Of a stretch of 37,090 nucleotides of DNA, positions 18,662 to 26,326 are shown piece by piece. The notes under the pieces were generated by a model. That model did no database searches and was not told the DNA's origin. It saw only the letters and a program-made list of their open reading frames with translations. How positions within the stretch are numbered: position 1 is the first letter of the stretch; each line of letters begins with the position of its first letter. The translations under genes and the position numbers were made by a program. The stretch is from Bacteroidia bacterium (lineage in GTDB: Bacteria > Bacteroidota > Bacteroidia > Bacteroidales > Prolixibacteraceae), in NCBI GenBank assembly GCA_026391315.1, contig JAPLDT010000036.1, forward strand, positions 1 to 37,090, written 5' to 3'.

Positions 18662-21139
18662 ATGAATATTTATCCGGAAAACTTCGAAAATAAAATTGGC
18701 TTCGACAAGATCAGGGAGTTGTTGAGCAGTCGCTGTCTGAGCGAAATGGGGAAAGAGCACGTGGCAGCCTGCGACTTTACTTCTGACGCTGATCTTATTG
18801 AGAAACAGCTGGATGAGACCGTTGAGTTTCAGAAGATCATCCGGGATGAGTTCAATTTTCCAACAGGATATTTCATCGATATGCGGTCGGTTCTTCGAAA
18901 ATCAAAGATTCAGGGAACATTCCTGGAGGTTTTTGAACTCTTCGACCTGAAAAGATCGCTCGAAACCCTCCGCTCTATTGCCAATTTCTTCAAGGAGAAG
19001 GAGCAGGAGCTTTTTCCGCGGCTTTATCTGGTTGTGAAAGGGATTCAGATCTATCCATTTCTTTATGACCGCATAGATCAGATCCTAACGAAATTAGGAA
19101 CTATCAAGGATAATGCTTCGCCGGAGCTGGTGAAAATAAGGCGGGAGATTCTCTCTTTGCAGGCGGGCATCTCGAAGATCATGGCTAAAATACTCAAACA
19201 TGCACAGGCAGAAGGTTTGGTTGAAAAAGATGTGACAGTCTCGATCCGAGACGGAAGAGCCGTCATTCCGGTTTTGTCGAGTAACAAGCGAAAGATGCGG
19301 GGCATCGTTCACGACGAATCCGCTACCGGACGTACCTCCTACATCGAACCGGAGGAGATTGTAGAGACCAATAACCGTATCCGGGAGCTTGAATCGGCCG
19401 AACGACGGGAGATTGTGCGGATACTCACCAAATTTACAGACGAACTGAGACCCTATGCCGAGGAGCTCGAAGGTTCTTATGAAATTCTGGGTATTCTCGA
19501 CTTTATACGTGCAAAAGGGTTGTGGTCAAACGAGAGTAAGTCTGTCAAACCATTGCTTAAATACGACACCGAACTGAATTGGATAGATGCCAGGCACCCG
19601 CTTCTGGAACGAAATCTCGCCAGGGAAAAAAGGAAGATTGTACCACTCAATATCAAGTTATCAAAGGATGACCGCATCCTGCTGATCTCCGGTCCCAATG
19701 CCGGTGGCAAATCGGTCTGTCTGAAGACCGTAGGATTGCTTCAATACAGCATTCAGTGCGGAGTGCCCATTCCGTTGCACCTGGACAGCGTCGTCGGCAT
19801 CTTTGACAAAATTTTCATCGATATCGGTGACAACCAGTCGCTCGACAACGACCTGAGCACCTACAGTTCACACCTGAGCGACATGAAATTCTTCGTCAGA
19901 AATTGTAATCCCAAATCACTGGTTTTGATTGATGAGTTTGGCACCGGAACTGAGCCCATGCTGGGAGGAGCCATTGCCGAATCGATACTGAACCGGATCA
20001 ACAACCTGGAAAGTTACGGTGTCATTACCACCCACTATACCAACCTGAAGCATTTTGCCTCCTCTGTGCCGGGAATTGTGAACGGAGCGATGCTGTACGA
20101 CTCCAACAAAATGGAGCCGCTATTTCAACTTCAGATTGGCAAACCCGGAAGTTCCTTTGCCTTCGAGATAGCCCGTAAAATTGGCCTGCCCGAAGATATC
20201 CTGCAGGAGGCTACGGATAAGATTGGCAAGGACCACATCGATTTCGACAAGCACCTCAGGGACATTGTCCGGGACAAACGCTACTGGGAGACCAAACGTC
20301 AGAATATCCGGCAATCGGAGAAGAAGCTGGAAGATCTCACTTCCACTTACGAGGAGAATCTCTCGGAGGTTAAGAAGCTAAGAAAAGAGATCCTCGATAA
20401 GGCCAAAAAAGAGGCCACGGAGATACTGGCCTCCTCCAACAAAATTGTGGAACAGACCATCCGGGAGATCAAGGAGGCTTCAGCCGAAAAGGAGAAGACG
20501 AAGGAGGTCAGGAAAAAGCTGGAAGAGTTCAAAGAGGTTTTATCCACTGCCAAAGATTCTGAGGATGAACAGATTGTCCGTAAGATGGAGAAAATCAGGC
20601 AACGGGAGATCTCGAAGCGGGAGCGTCCGCAAAAGGAGGAGCCCATAAAAGCTGTAGTCGAACAGCCTGCTAAAAAGGATGAACCCGAAGTTGGAAGCTG
20701 GATCAAAATCCAGGGGCAGGAAGCACCAGGCATCATCCTTGAGATCCATGGCACCAATCTGGTGGTTGCCTTCGGGCAGTTGCGCTCTGTGGTGAAACGC
20801 GACAGGGTTGAACTTATCTCCCACAACGAAGTAAAGAAAACCAGGGAAAATTACACCACCTCCCAGGTCAACAGGGAGATCAACGACAGAAAGCTCAATT
20901 TCAAACCCAGAATCGATGTACGCGGCATGCGTGCCGAGGAGGGACTTCAGAAAATTCAGGAGTTTATCGACGAAGCCATCATGGTCGAAGCCCACGAACT
21001 GCATATCCTGCATGGAAAAGGGAACGGCATTCTGAGGGAATTGATCCGCGCCTATCTCAAATCGGAACCTGCCGTCAAGAAGTTCAGGGATGAGCATGTG
21101 CAGTTTGGCGGATCGGGGATTACGATTGTGGAGATGTGA
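18662..21139 (+). CDS. mutS2: MutS2 ATPase/nuclease
   Basis: The 825-residue protein has the MutS2 layout without a mismatch-recognition domain. A helical clamp region (about 1-290) leads to an ABC-type ATPase with Walker A GPNAGGKS (344-351), Walker B VLIDEFGTGTEP (421-432) and the conserved THYTNLK. A long Lys/Glu-rich coiled coil follows (about 510-640). The C-terminal Smr domain (about 750-825) contains IDVRGMRAEEGL and HGKGNGILRE. MutS2 proteins act on branched DNA or collided ribosomes through the Smr domain. The usual Smr motif is HGKGTG; here Thr is replaced by Asn. The 248-bp gap upstream holds no other gene. Confidence 0.95.
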   Translation: MNIYPENFENKIGFDKIRELLSSRCLSEMGKEHVAACDFTSDADLIEKQLDETVEFQKIIRDEFNFPTGYFIDMRSVLRKSKIQGTFLEVFELFDLKRSLETLRSIANFFKEKEQELFPRLYLVVKGIQIYPFLYDRIDQILTKLGTIKDNASPELVKIRREILSLQAGISKIMAKILKHAQAEGLVEKDVTVSIRDGRAVIPVLSSNKRKMRGIVHDESATGRTSYIEPEEIVETNNRIRELESAERREIVRILTKFTDELRPYAEELEGSYEILGILDFIRAKGLWSNESKSVKPLLKYDTELNWIDARHPLLERNLAREKRKIVPLNIKLSKDDRILLISGPNAGGKSVCLKTVGLLQYSIQCGVPIPLHLDSVVGIFDKIFIDIGDNQSLDNDLSTYSSHLSDMKFFVRNCNPKSLVLIDEFGTGTEPMLGGAIAESILNRINNLESYGVITTHYTNLKHFASSVPGIVNGAMLYDSNKMEPLFQLQIGKPGSSFAFEIARKIGLPEDILQEATDKIGKDHIDFDKHLRDIVRDKRYWETKRQNIRQSEKKLEDLTSTYEENLSEVKKLRKEILDKAKKEATEILASSNKIVEQTIREIKEASAEKEKTKEVRKKLEEFKEVLSTAKDSEDEQIVRKMEKIRQREISKRERPQKEEPIKAVVEQPAKKDEPEVGSWIKIQGQEAPGIILEIHGTNLVVAFGQLRSVVKRDRVELISHNEVKKTRENYTTSQVNREINDRKLNFKPRIDVRGMRAEEGLQKIQEFIDEAIMVEAHELHILHGKGNGILRELIRAYLKSEPAVKKFRDEHVQFGGSGITIVEM

Positions 21140-21826
21140 GAGAATGACGGAGAGACGGAGAGACGGAGATGAGGGAAAGACTGGGGGACTGGGAGACTAG
21201 GGGACTGAACCGAGAATTGAGTTGAAACGGGGAAACGGTGAAACAGAGAATCGGTCCCTGAACGAAGTCGAAGGGTTGAAGCGTTGAAGGGGCGAAGGAG
21301 AATTATTGAAACTCCGTAGTTTGGTAGTCCCGTCAGGGACGGCCAATGTTGTAGCCCGGGGTGGAGCGAAGCGGAACCCGGGGTTGAAGAATGATAGGAG
21401 ACCACCGTCCGGGATAGCATTTTGCAAATAGAAATTAAATTGGATCGGACGGAATAAAGGACCGAAAAGAAGAGAGAAGAAAGAAACGGGGAAACGGAAA
21501 GACGGAGAGACAATGAAGGGACGAGCTCAACTCCGGGTTAAGCCACGTAGTGGCGAAATATTGGTAGCCCCGGGTGGAGCGAAGCGGAACCCGGGGTTGA
21601 AGAATGATAGGAGATCATCGTCCGCGGTAGCATCTTGAAAATAGAAATTGGTAAGGATCGGACGGAATGAAAGACCGTTGAAAAGGGAGAAGATAGAAAC
21701 GGGGAGACGGATATGACGGAAAGACTAAGGGACAGGGGGACTGGGAGACAAGGGGAACTGAACTTCTGAAAATTGAATTGAAATGGGGAAACGGAGAGAC
21801 GACTGCAATAATTATTAATACTACAA
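21140..21826 (+). repeat. Purine-rich intergenic zone with two diverged copies of a repeat of about 150 bp
   Basis: This 690-bp gap has no credible gene. One copy runs from about 21351 to 21512 and a second from about 21564 to 21727. Both start with a GTAGCCC block and the hairpin-forming GGAGCGAAGCGGA flanked by CCGGG-rich arms (in the second copy CCCCGGGT and ACCCGGGG). Both continue through GAAGAATGATAGGAGA and GGATCGGACGGAAT. Outside them, a shared block GGAAAGACT...GGGGAAACGG occurs at about 21174-21240 and 21720-21797. The plus strand is strongly G/A-rich, with many GGGGAGACGG-like units. A palindrome GTCCC-GTCA-GGGAC is at 21327-21340. Long open frames on the minus strand here are low-complexity by-products of the purine bias. 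Confidence 0.75.
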
Positions 21827-22930
21827 ATGAAGACCATTATTTTTTACCTGACCATGCTGTGCGTGGTTAGCTTCGCACTTGCAAATAAGGCGGAATCACA
21901 AAACATGAAAGCCAATACCGGCGGAGGTTCTCCGGATCCTCAACTGAGCCAGAAGGACAATGATTACCTTGACCGGCAGTCGGCAGTATTTCTCGATTCG
22001 GTGCAGGCCATTTTGGCAAAATATCCTCCCGTTCTGAAAGAGGGCAAAGAGCGGGGTTATGCCAAACTGCTGCTGGATGCCGTCTTTCACGAAAAATTTG
22101 CGGCTTTCAGAAAATCCGCCCAGGATTTCTACCACGCACAGAACGGCAAACTTATCCAGGAATTGGAAGGCCTAAAAGTGTCATCTGGCGCAAGGGTTTG
22201 GAAAGTCTATGACATGGGTTTCATTGTCAGGACAAGCAGCGTCACCATGGCATTCGACCTGGTGAGCGGTATCACCTCCGGATCGAAGGAGTTTGCACTT
22301 TCTGCAGGGGAACTTGTACGGATCGTCAAACAATGCGACCTGCTTTTCATCAGTCACAAACATGCAGACCATGCTGAAAAGGCTGTCGCAGAACTGTTTC
22401 TGCAGGCAGGAAAACCTGTTATTTCGCCCGCCCAGGTCTGGCCACAGGATTCAATTTTCTCCCGCATTCTGCATCCTAAACCTATTGCAGAGAAAGTTCA
22501 TCAAATAAAACTCGCCGGAAACAGGACGCTGGAGGTGATTTGCTATCCCGGCCATCAGGGGAAATCCATCGACAACAACGTTTCCCTGGTTACTACACCC
22601 GATGGCATTACCGTTGCCCATACGGGTGACGAACTCAACGAGGGAGATTTCATGATCGATTACGATTGGATGGACCAGGTGGCCAAACACCACAAAGTCG
22701 ATATCCTGATGCCCAATGCCTGGACCATGGATATCCTCCGGGTTACCAAGGGCTTTAACCCCAAACTGGTGCTGCCGGGACACGAACTGGAGCTTGGGCA
22801 CACTGTTTGGGACCGTCTGCCGTATTGGGGGGATGATGCCTATCTGGAACTTACCTACAAACAGTTGAAAGCATCCAAATACCCAGTTGTGGCGTTGATA
22901 TGGGGGGAGTCGATTAAGTACATTCCATAA
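21827..22930 (+). CDS. Exported metallo-beta-lactamase-fold hydrolase
   Basis: The 367-residue protein has a signal peptide (MKTIIFYLTMLCVVSFALAN). A helical N-terminal segment of about 100 residues precedes an MBL fold. The zinc motif HKHADH lies at 177-182. Further metal-site candidates are His in CYPGHQGK, Asp in VAHTGDELNEG and His in LPGHELELGH. The fold places it with UlaG/RomA-like MBL proteins, not with true beta-lactamases. The substrate is unknown. The gene begins right after the purine-rich repeat zone and is followed by short palindromes. No operon partner is evident. Confidence 0.85.
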   Translation: MKTIIFYLTMLCVVSFALANKAESQNMKANTGGGSPDPQLSQKDNDYLDRQSAVFLDSVQAILAKYPPVLKEGKERGYAKLLLDAVFHEKFAAFRKSAQDFYHAQNGKLIQELEGLKVSSGARVWKVYDMGFIVRTSSVTMAFDLVSGITSGSKEFALSAGELVRIVKQCDLLFISHKHADHAEKAVAELFLQAGKPVISPAQVWPQDSIFSRILHPKPIAEKVHQIKLAGNRTLEVICYPGHQGKSIDNNVSLVTTPDGITVAHTGDELNEGDFMIDYDWMDQVAKHHKVDILMPNAWTMDILRVTKGFNPKLVLPGHELELGHTVWDRLPYWGDDAYLELTYKQLKASKYPVVALIWGESIKYIP

Positions 22931-22960
22931 ATCAAATTCAAAACCTCACTATCGGTTAAT

Positions 22961-23024
22961 CCCCTGACGGGGAAGCTGGAACTCCGGAGCTTCCTTTTCT
23001 ATTGATATTGATGCCCTGACGGGC
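22961..23024. repeat. Cluster of short palindromes with TGAC loops
   Basis: Three hairpins follow each other: CCCC-TGAC-GGGG (22961-22972), GGAAGCT paired with AGCTTCC (22971-22977 and 22988-22994), and GCCC-TGAC-GGGC (23013-23024). The same type occurs at 21327-21340 in the opposite orientation, and a decayed copy (GATGCTCTGACAGCCAATTT) is near 24549-24568. They look like a dispersed palindromic repeat family. Confidence 0.6.
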
Positions 23025-23121
23025 AATTCGTTGATAAATTTCAAATCAGGCTTTTGGTGTGACACATGAGCCCATTTTCCCGGCAGGGAATAAACTGATT
23101 ATGCGTTCCTGTCCCTCAATT

Positions 23122-23445
23122 TTATATTAGTGGTTTATCTTCACTCTTCACCTCATAGTGCTGGGATTCTTTATCAAAATGAGAAAGCAACATTTGAGCT
23201 TCCTTCGGAACGACCGCTTTTTCATAGTCTTCGCCGGCAAATATCCTAACAGCATCGATTGAGTCGAACCACATGATTGTTATGAATTCAACCTCGTTTT
23301 CAAGATTACGTTTCAGCAATTGAATGCCTTTGTATCCTTCAATTTTACGGCTCTTAATACCAACGAATATTTCACGCTTAAGAAGGTCCTCGTATGCATC
23401 CGCATGATCAAATGTGGTATAACCGTGCCAAATTCTACTAATCAT
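23122..23445 (-). CDS. Small ABM-like (dimeric alpha/beta barrel) protein
   Basis: The 107-residue protein has the sequence pattern of the antibiotic-biosynthesis-monooxygenase fold. It starts MISRIWHGYTTFDHADAYED, has a central IEGYKGIQLLKRNLENEVEF strand-helix part, then ITIMWFDSIDAVRIFAG. These small dimers include heme-degrading and quinol monooxygenases, but many have no known activity. No catalytic residues can be assigned here. It lies on the same strand as the SDR gene upstream, separated by about 210 bp of structured intergenic DNA, so an operon is doubtful. Confidence 0.75.
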   Translation of the reverse strand: MISRIWHGYTTFDHADAYEDLLKREIFVGIKSRKIEGYKGIQLLKRNLENEVEFITIMWFDSIDAVRIFAGEDYEKAVVPKEAQMLLSHFDKESQHYEVKSEDKPLI

Positions 23446-23491
23446 ATTTTGGGTTTTTAATGTTTTGTTTAAAATCCTTTTGTCCTTTTAA

Positions 23492-23626
23492 GGGGGTAAA
23501 ATCTCTTGTGCAATTTTACCTCCGGTTTACATGATGAAGCGTTGGGGAAACCAGAGCTGCGTTTGTATCCGCCGTGACAAACCTTGCTGCGGGTGATACT
23601 GATATAAACCCTCTGAAATCCCAATG
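23492..23626. repeat. Structured intergenic element with nested inverted repeats
   Basis: The stretch between the ABM-like and SDR genes holds no gene but much pairing. An 11-bp stem (GGGGGTAAAAT at 23492-23502 with ATTTTACCTCC at 23513-23523, one G-U pair) is followed by a wider nested structure. In that structure, GTTGGGGA near 23541 pairs with TCCCAATG near 23619, and GTATCCGC near 23565 pairs with GCG-GGT-GATAC near 23589. GCTAA-CACCA-TTAGC follows near 23640. It resembles folded recombination or transfer sites, but no defined site type could be assigned. Confidence 0.4.
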
Positions 23627-23657
23627 TTTTATGAGCGTATGCTAACACCATTAGCTG

Positions 23658-24368
23658 CTATATGTTATGGTCTTTTGGTAAAATCATTAGTCTCGGAATT
23701 CTTACATGGTCAGGTTGATTAATTATAAATTTTACAGTATCCACAATATTGTCAACAGTTAACGGGTCGTGAATATTCATGCTCTCTTTAGGATGAACTT
23801 TCCAATCGTTATGCAACTCTGTCATAACCAATCCAGGCTCAATACAGCTAATCTTGATATTAGTTCCTGTCAACTCCATTCGCAGGGCTTCTGAGAATGC
23901 TTCCATTGCAAATTTTGTTGCAGCATATCCACCAGCTGTTGGTCTCACTTTTGTCCCGAGAACACTTGAAATATTTATAACATGTCCAAATCCCTGATTC
24001 TTAAATCGCTTTAGTATCTTATAAGTCAATCGAAATGTTGTCTCTACATTTAATCGAATCATTGAGGTCAATTTATCTATGTCAATATCCTCAATAGTTC
24101 CTACCTCTAATGATCCAGCGCAATTAAATAAGAAATCACATTTTCCATATTTGTCGAAAATATAATCCACAATCGAATCCTGGAAGTCTGGCAAATTCAG
24201 ATCTCCGGAAAATAAGTCATTTGAATCTAATCTCAATTCAGTTAGCTTATCCAATCTACGTGCAGTTGCAATTACCTTAAAATTATCCGCATGTAAAGCC
24301 CTCGCAATAGCGAATCCAATCCCACTACTCGCTCCAGTTATCAGGCAAATTTTATCATTATTAATCAT
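23658..24368 (-). CDS. Short-chain dehydrogenase/reductase
   Basis: The 236-residue protein is a classical SDR. It has the NAD(P)-binding TGASSGIG (11-18), the NCAG motif (82-85), catalytic Ser near 134-135 (INISSVLG) and the Tyr148/Lys152 pair in YAATK. The Ala-Arg-Arg after the second strand (ATARRLD) favours NADP(H). The C-terminal part (EPGLVMTELHNDW) also fits the family. The substrate is unknown. It is flanked on both sides by long gaps with repeats, which suggests a mobile or recently arranged neighbourhood. Confidence 0.92.
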   Translation of the reverse strand: MINNDKICLITGASSGIGFAIARALHADNFKVIATARRLDKLTELRLDSNDLFSGDLNLPDFQDSIVDYIFDKYGKCDFLFNCAGSLEVGTIEDIDIDKLTSMIRLNVETTFRLTYKILKRFKNQGFGHVINISSVLGTKVRPTAGGYAATKFAMEAFSEALRMELTGTNIKISCIEPGLVMTELHNDWKVHPKESMNIHDPLTVDNIVDTVKFIINQPDHVRIPRLMILPKDHNI

Positions 24369-24575
24369 GTATGGGGTGTCTTTTGCTATTGGTACCGTTT
24401 TTATATATACTATTAAACCCTACCTATACGACGAACGGGTTCTGTAAATGTAAGGCTTCTGCCAGTGCATATCAGTAAAAGTAGTGAAATAATATGTCAA
24501 AATTTTTGGATTAATTTTGATTAAGAAATAGCATTTCCCATGAAGCTTGATGCTCTGACAGCCAATTTATTGGTC
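24369..24575. other. Gene-free stretch upstream of the SDR gene
   Basis: No open frame or RNA gene is supported here. The only recognisable item is the decayed TGAC-loop palindrome near 24549-24568. The 21-bp tandem array starts immediately afterwards. Confidence 0.5.
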
Positions 24576-24806
24576 CTTACGTTCGATTTATAAGGTCGTA
24601 CATAAGACTTATCACTTCTTACATACGTTGGAACAATTCTTACATGCATTGGAATGCTCCTTACATACGCTGGAACGATCCTTACGTGTGTTGGATGGCT
24701 TCTTATATGTGTTGGAACGGTGCTTACATATGGTGGAAGGAATCTTACTTGCGTTGGAACAGGCCTTACCTATGTTGGATCGAATCTGACGTATGTTGGA
24801 AACAAT
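24576..24806. repeat. Degenerate 21-bp tandem array, 11 units
   Basis: Units start every 21 bp at 24576, 24597, 24618 and on to 24786, with no phase change. The last nine are clear; the first two are decayed. The consensus of the conserved part is CTTACATATGTTGGAA (16 bases), followed by five variable bases. CTTAC and TTGGAA are nearly invariant, while the spacer bases differ in every unit, so this is not a recent expansion. Because 21 is divisible by three and no stop occurs, two plus-strand frames stay open (a Trp-rich one and an L-T-Y-V-G-x-x one). Neither looks like a normal protein. There are no spacers of CRISPR type. The array ends about 250 bp before the gene at 25060. Confidence 0.85.
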
Positions 24807-25059
24807 CGTGCGGGCAATTTTTGTGGGAGTATAATCTGAATTCTGTCTGCTGATTTTTACTTTGAAAGCGCGTCCAAAAAAGCGTGCGAATGACTATTTA
24901 CTTTTTGAAACGACCCGGATTTTGGTTTAATCATACTGTTCTTCAATGGCTGACAAAAAATAATTGGTTGAAAATTCGTTTTTTAATTTTTTTTCCCGTA
25001 ACTTATATACATTAATGGTTCTACCTAAACATTTATTAATCCCTTAAAAAATTTCCATT

Positions 25060-26004
25060 ATGAAAGCAAGACAAGCAAGTAAGTTGAGCATGTATTTGGC
25101 GGTTAAAGATTTTTTAGTTACAAATGCTGCTATTGCTACCCCTCTTCCGAACTATTCGGGCTTCTCTACCGCATTTTTGAGCGCCATTACTCAAATCCAA
25201 ACACATGGTGAACAACAAATGTTCGACAAATCAGGGCTTAGGGCCAACAAGGATCAATTGAGAAGTACCCTTGTTATGCTTGCTGCGGATACCTCGCGCA
25301 AGTTACAGGCTTATGCCAGATACGTCAACAACCAGTTATTGCTTAGCGAAACAAAGTTCTCAGAAAGTGAACTGAGAAATGCTTCTGATAATGTGCTCAG
25401 AGATTATGCCCAAGGCGTTTACGACCGGGCGCAGACAAATCTGACCGCTTTAGCTATTTATGGCATTACTGCTTCCACTCAAACATCGTTTGTGAATGCT
25501 ATTAATGCCTATGTCGTTGCTATTCCCAAGCCACGTATTGGGACTACTGAAACCAAACAAAGTACATTGCAGCTTGCAAGCGCTTTTGAAGCTGCCGATG
25601 GGGCTTTGGGTAATATTGATGCGATTGTAGAGATTGTAAAACTTGCACAACCCAACTTTTACAGTGGTTATAAATCGGTTCGGAAACTGATTGAAACAGG
25701 GAACGGCTCGCTGGCCGTGAAAGGGGTGGTTACCGATGCAGTGAGTGGCGCCCCGCTTAAAAACGTAAGTCTTTCGTTTGCATTGGATGGCAACGGTACC
25801 AAGCTAAAAGCTTCCACAAGTGCATCTGCACTTGTCAAAAAGAGCGCCGCTAAAGGTGGGTTTAACATTAAAACCCTTGCTGCCGGGATGTATAACGTAA
25901 CCATCCGAAAAAACGGATACGCTGATCAGGTTGCTACCATTGCCGTTTCGGATGGGGAGTCGAGCGTATTGAATGTAAAAATGTCGGGATTGGGATTAGT
26001 GTGA
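25060..26004 (+). CDS. Protein of unknown function with a C-terminal carboxypeptidase-regulatory-like domain
   Basis: The 314-residue protein has no signal peptide and no long hydrophobic segment. Residues 1 to about 212 are predicted helical, with many Ala, Thr and Asn (MKARQASKLSMYLAVKDFLV at the start, LSAITQIQTHGEQQM further on). I recall similar sequences only as uncharacterised Bacteroidota proteins. Residues about 220-312 form a carboxypeptidase-regulatory-like beta-sandwich (LAVKGVVTDAVSGAPLKNVS, LAAGMYNVTIRKNGYADQVA). That domain is usually found on secreted or outer-membrane proteins, so its use in an apparently cytosolic protein is odd. It stands alone: a tandem array lies upstream and a palindrome cluster downstream. 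Function is unknown. Confidence 0.8.
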   Translation: MKARQASKLSMYLAVKDFLVTNAAIATPLPNYSGFSTAFLSAITQIQTHGEQQMFDKSGLRANKDQLRSTLVMLAADTSRKLQAYARYVNNQLLLSETKFSESELRNASDNVLRDYAQGVYDRAQTNLTALAIYGITASTQTSFVNAINAYVVAIPKPRIGTTETKQSTLQLASAFEAADGALGNIDAIVEIVKLAQPNFYSGYKSVRKLIETGNGSLAVKGVVTDAVSGAPLKNVSLSFALDGNGTKLKASTSASALVKKSAAKGGFNIKTLAAGMYNVTIRKNGYADQVATIAVSDGESSVLNVKMSGLGLV

Positions 26005-26115
26005 TTAAAGGATTGTTGGATTGGCAAGGCCCTGCGAAAGCGGGGTTTTGTTTTTTAATTGTACTGAATGGATTAAGAAACTGTTTAATTTTAGTTCAAA
26101 TGAAATAAACTATTC

Positions 26116-26296
26116 AACCCTTTCGGGGTTGCCGATTCAATTGTTTCATTTTCCGTGGGTTCCACCCACGGTTATTCACATTAAACCCTTTTCAGGGTTT
26201 TTCGAATCGAAAAGTCCGAAGGACTTGAATATGAATAGCCCCCGGTAAAACCGGGGGCTAATGATAGACTAAGATCAGGAACCCCGGAGTGGGTTC
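26116..26296. repeat. Cluster of six short palindromes
   Basis: Six hairpins lie in line: AACCC-TTTCG-GGGTT (26116-26130), CCGTGGGT-TCC-ACCCACGG (26153-26171), AAACCC-TTTTCA-GGGTTT (26183-26200), AAGTCC-GAA-GGACTT (26212-26226), TAGCCCCCGG-TAAAA-CCGGGGGCTA (26236-26260) and GAACCC-CGGAGT-GGGTTC (26279-26296). They fill the gap between two convergent genes. Some may stop transcription, but most lack T runs, so they look like dispersed palindromic repeats stacked at one site. Confidence 0.8.
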
Positions 26297-26326
26297 AATA
26301 ATTCTGCTAATAAATTCAAACAGTCT

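Noticed and set aside
21052-21837. Minus-strand open frames rich in Ser, Pro, Leu and Phe
   Set aside because: They arise from the purine-rich repeats read backwards, have low complexity, and overlap the repeats and the end of mutS2.
23469-23651. 60-codon minus-strand frame between the ABM-like and SDR genes
   Set aside because: It lies over the nested inverted repeats, has no recognisable domain, and its composition is not protein-like.
24576-24806. CRISPR array
   Set aside because: Units are 21 bp head to tail with only five variable bases, no spacers of 25-40 bp, and no cas genes nearby.
24644-24853. Trp-rich repeat peptide as a gene
   Set aside because: The open frame follows from a 21-bp period without stops; two frames are open equally, and no start signal or promoter supports either.
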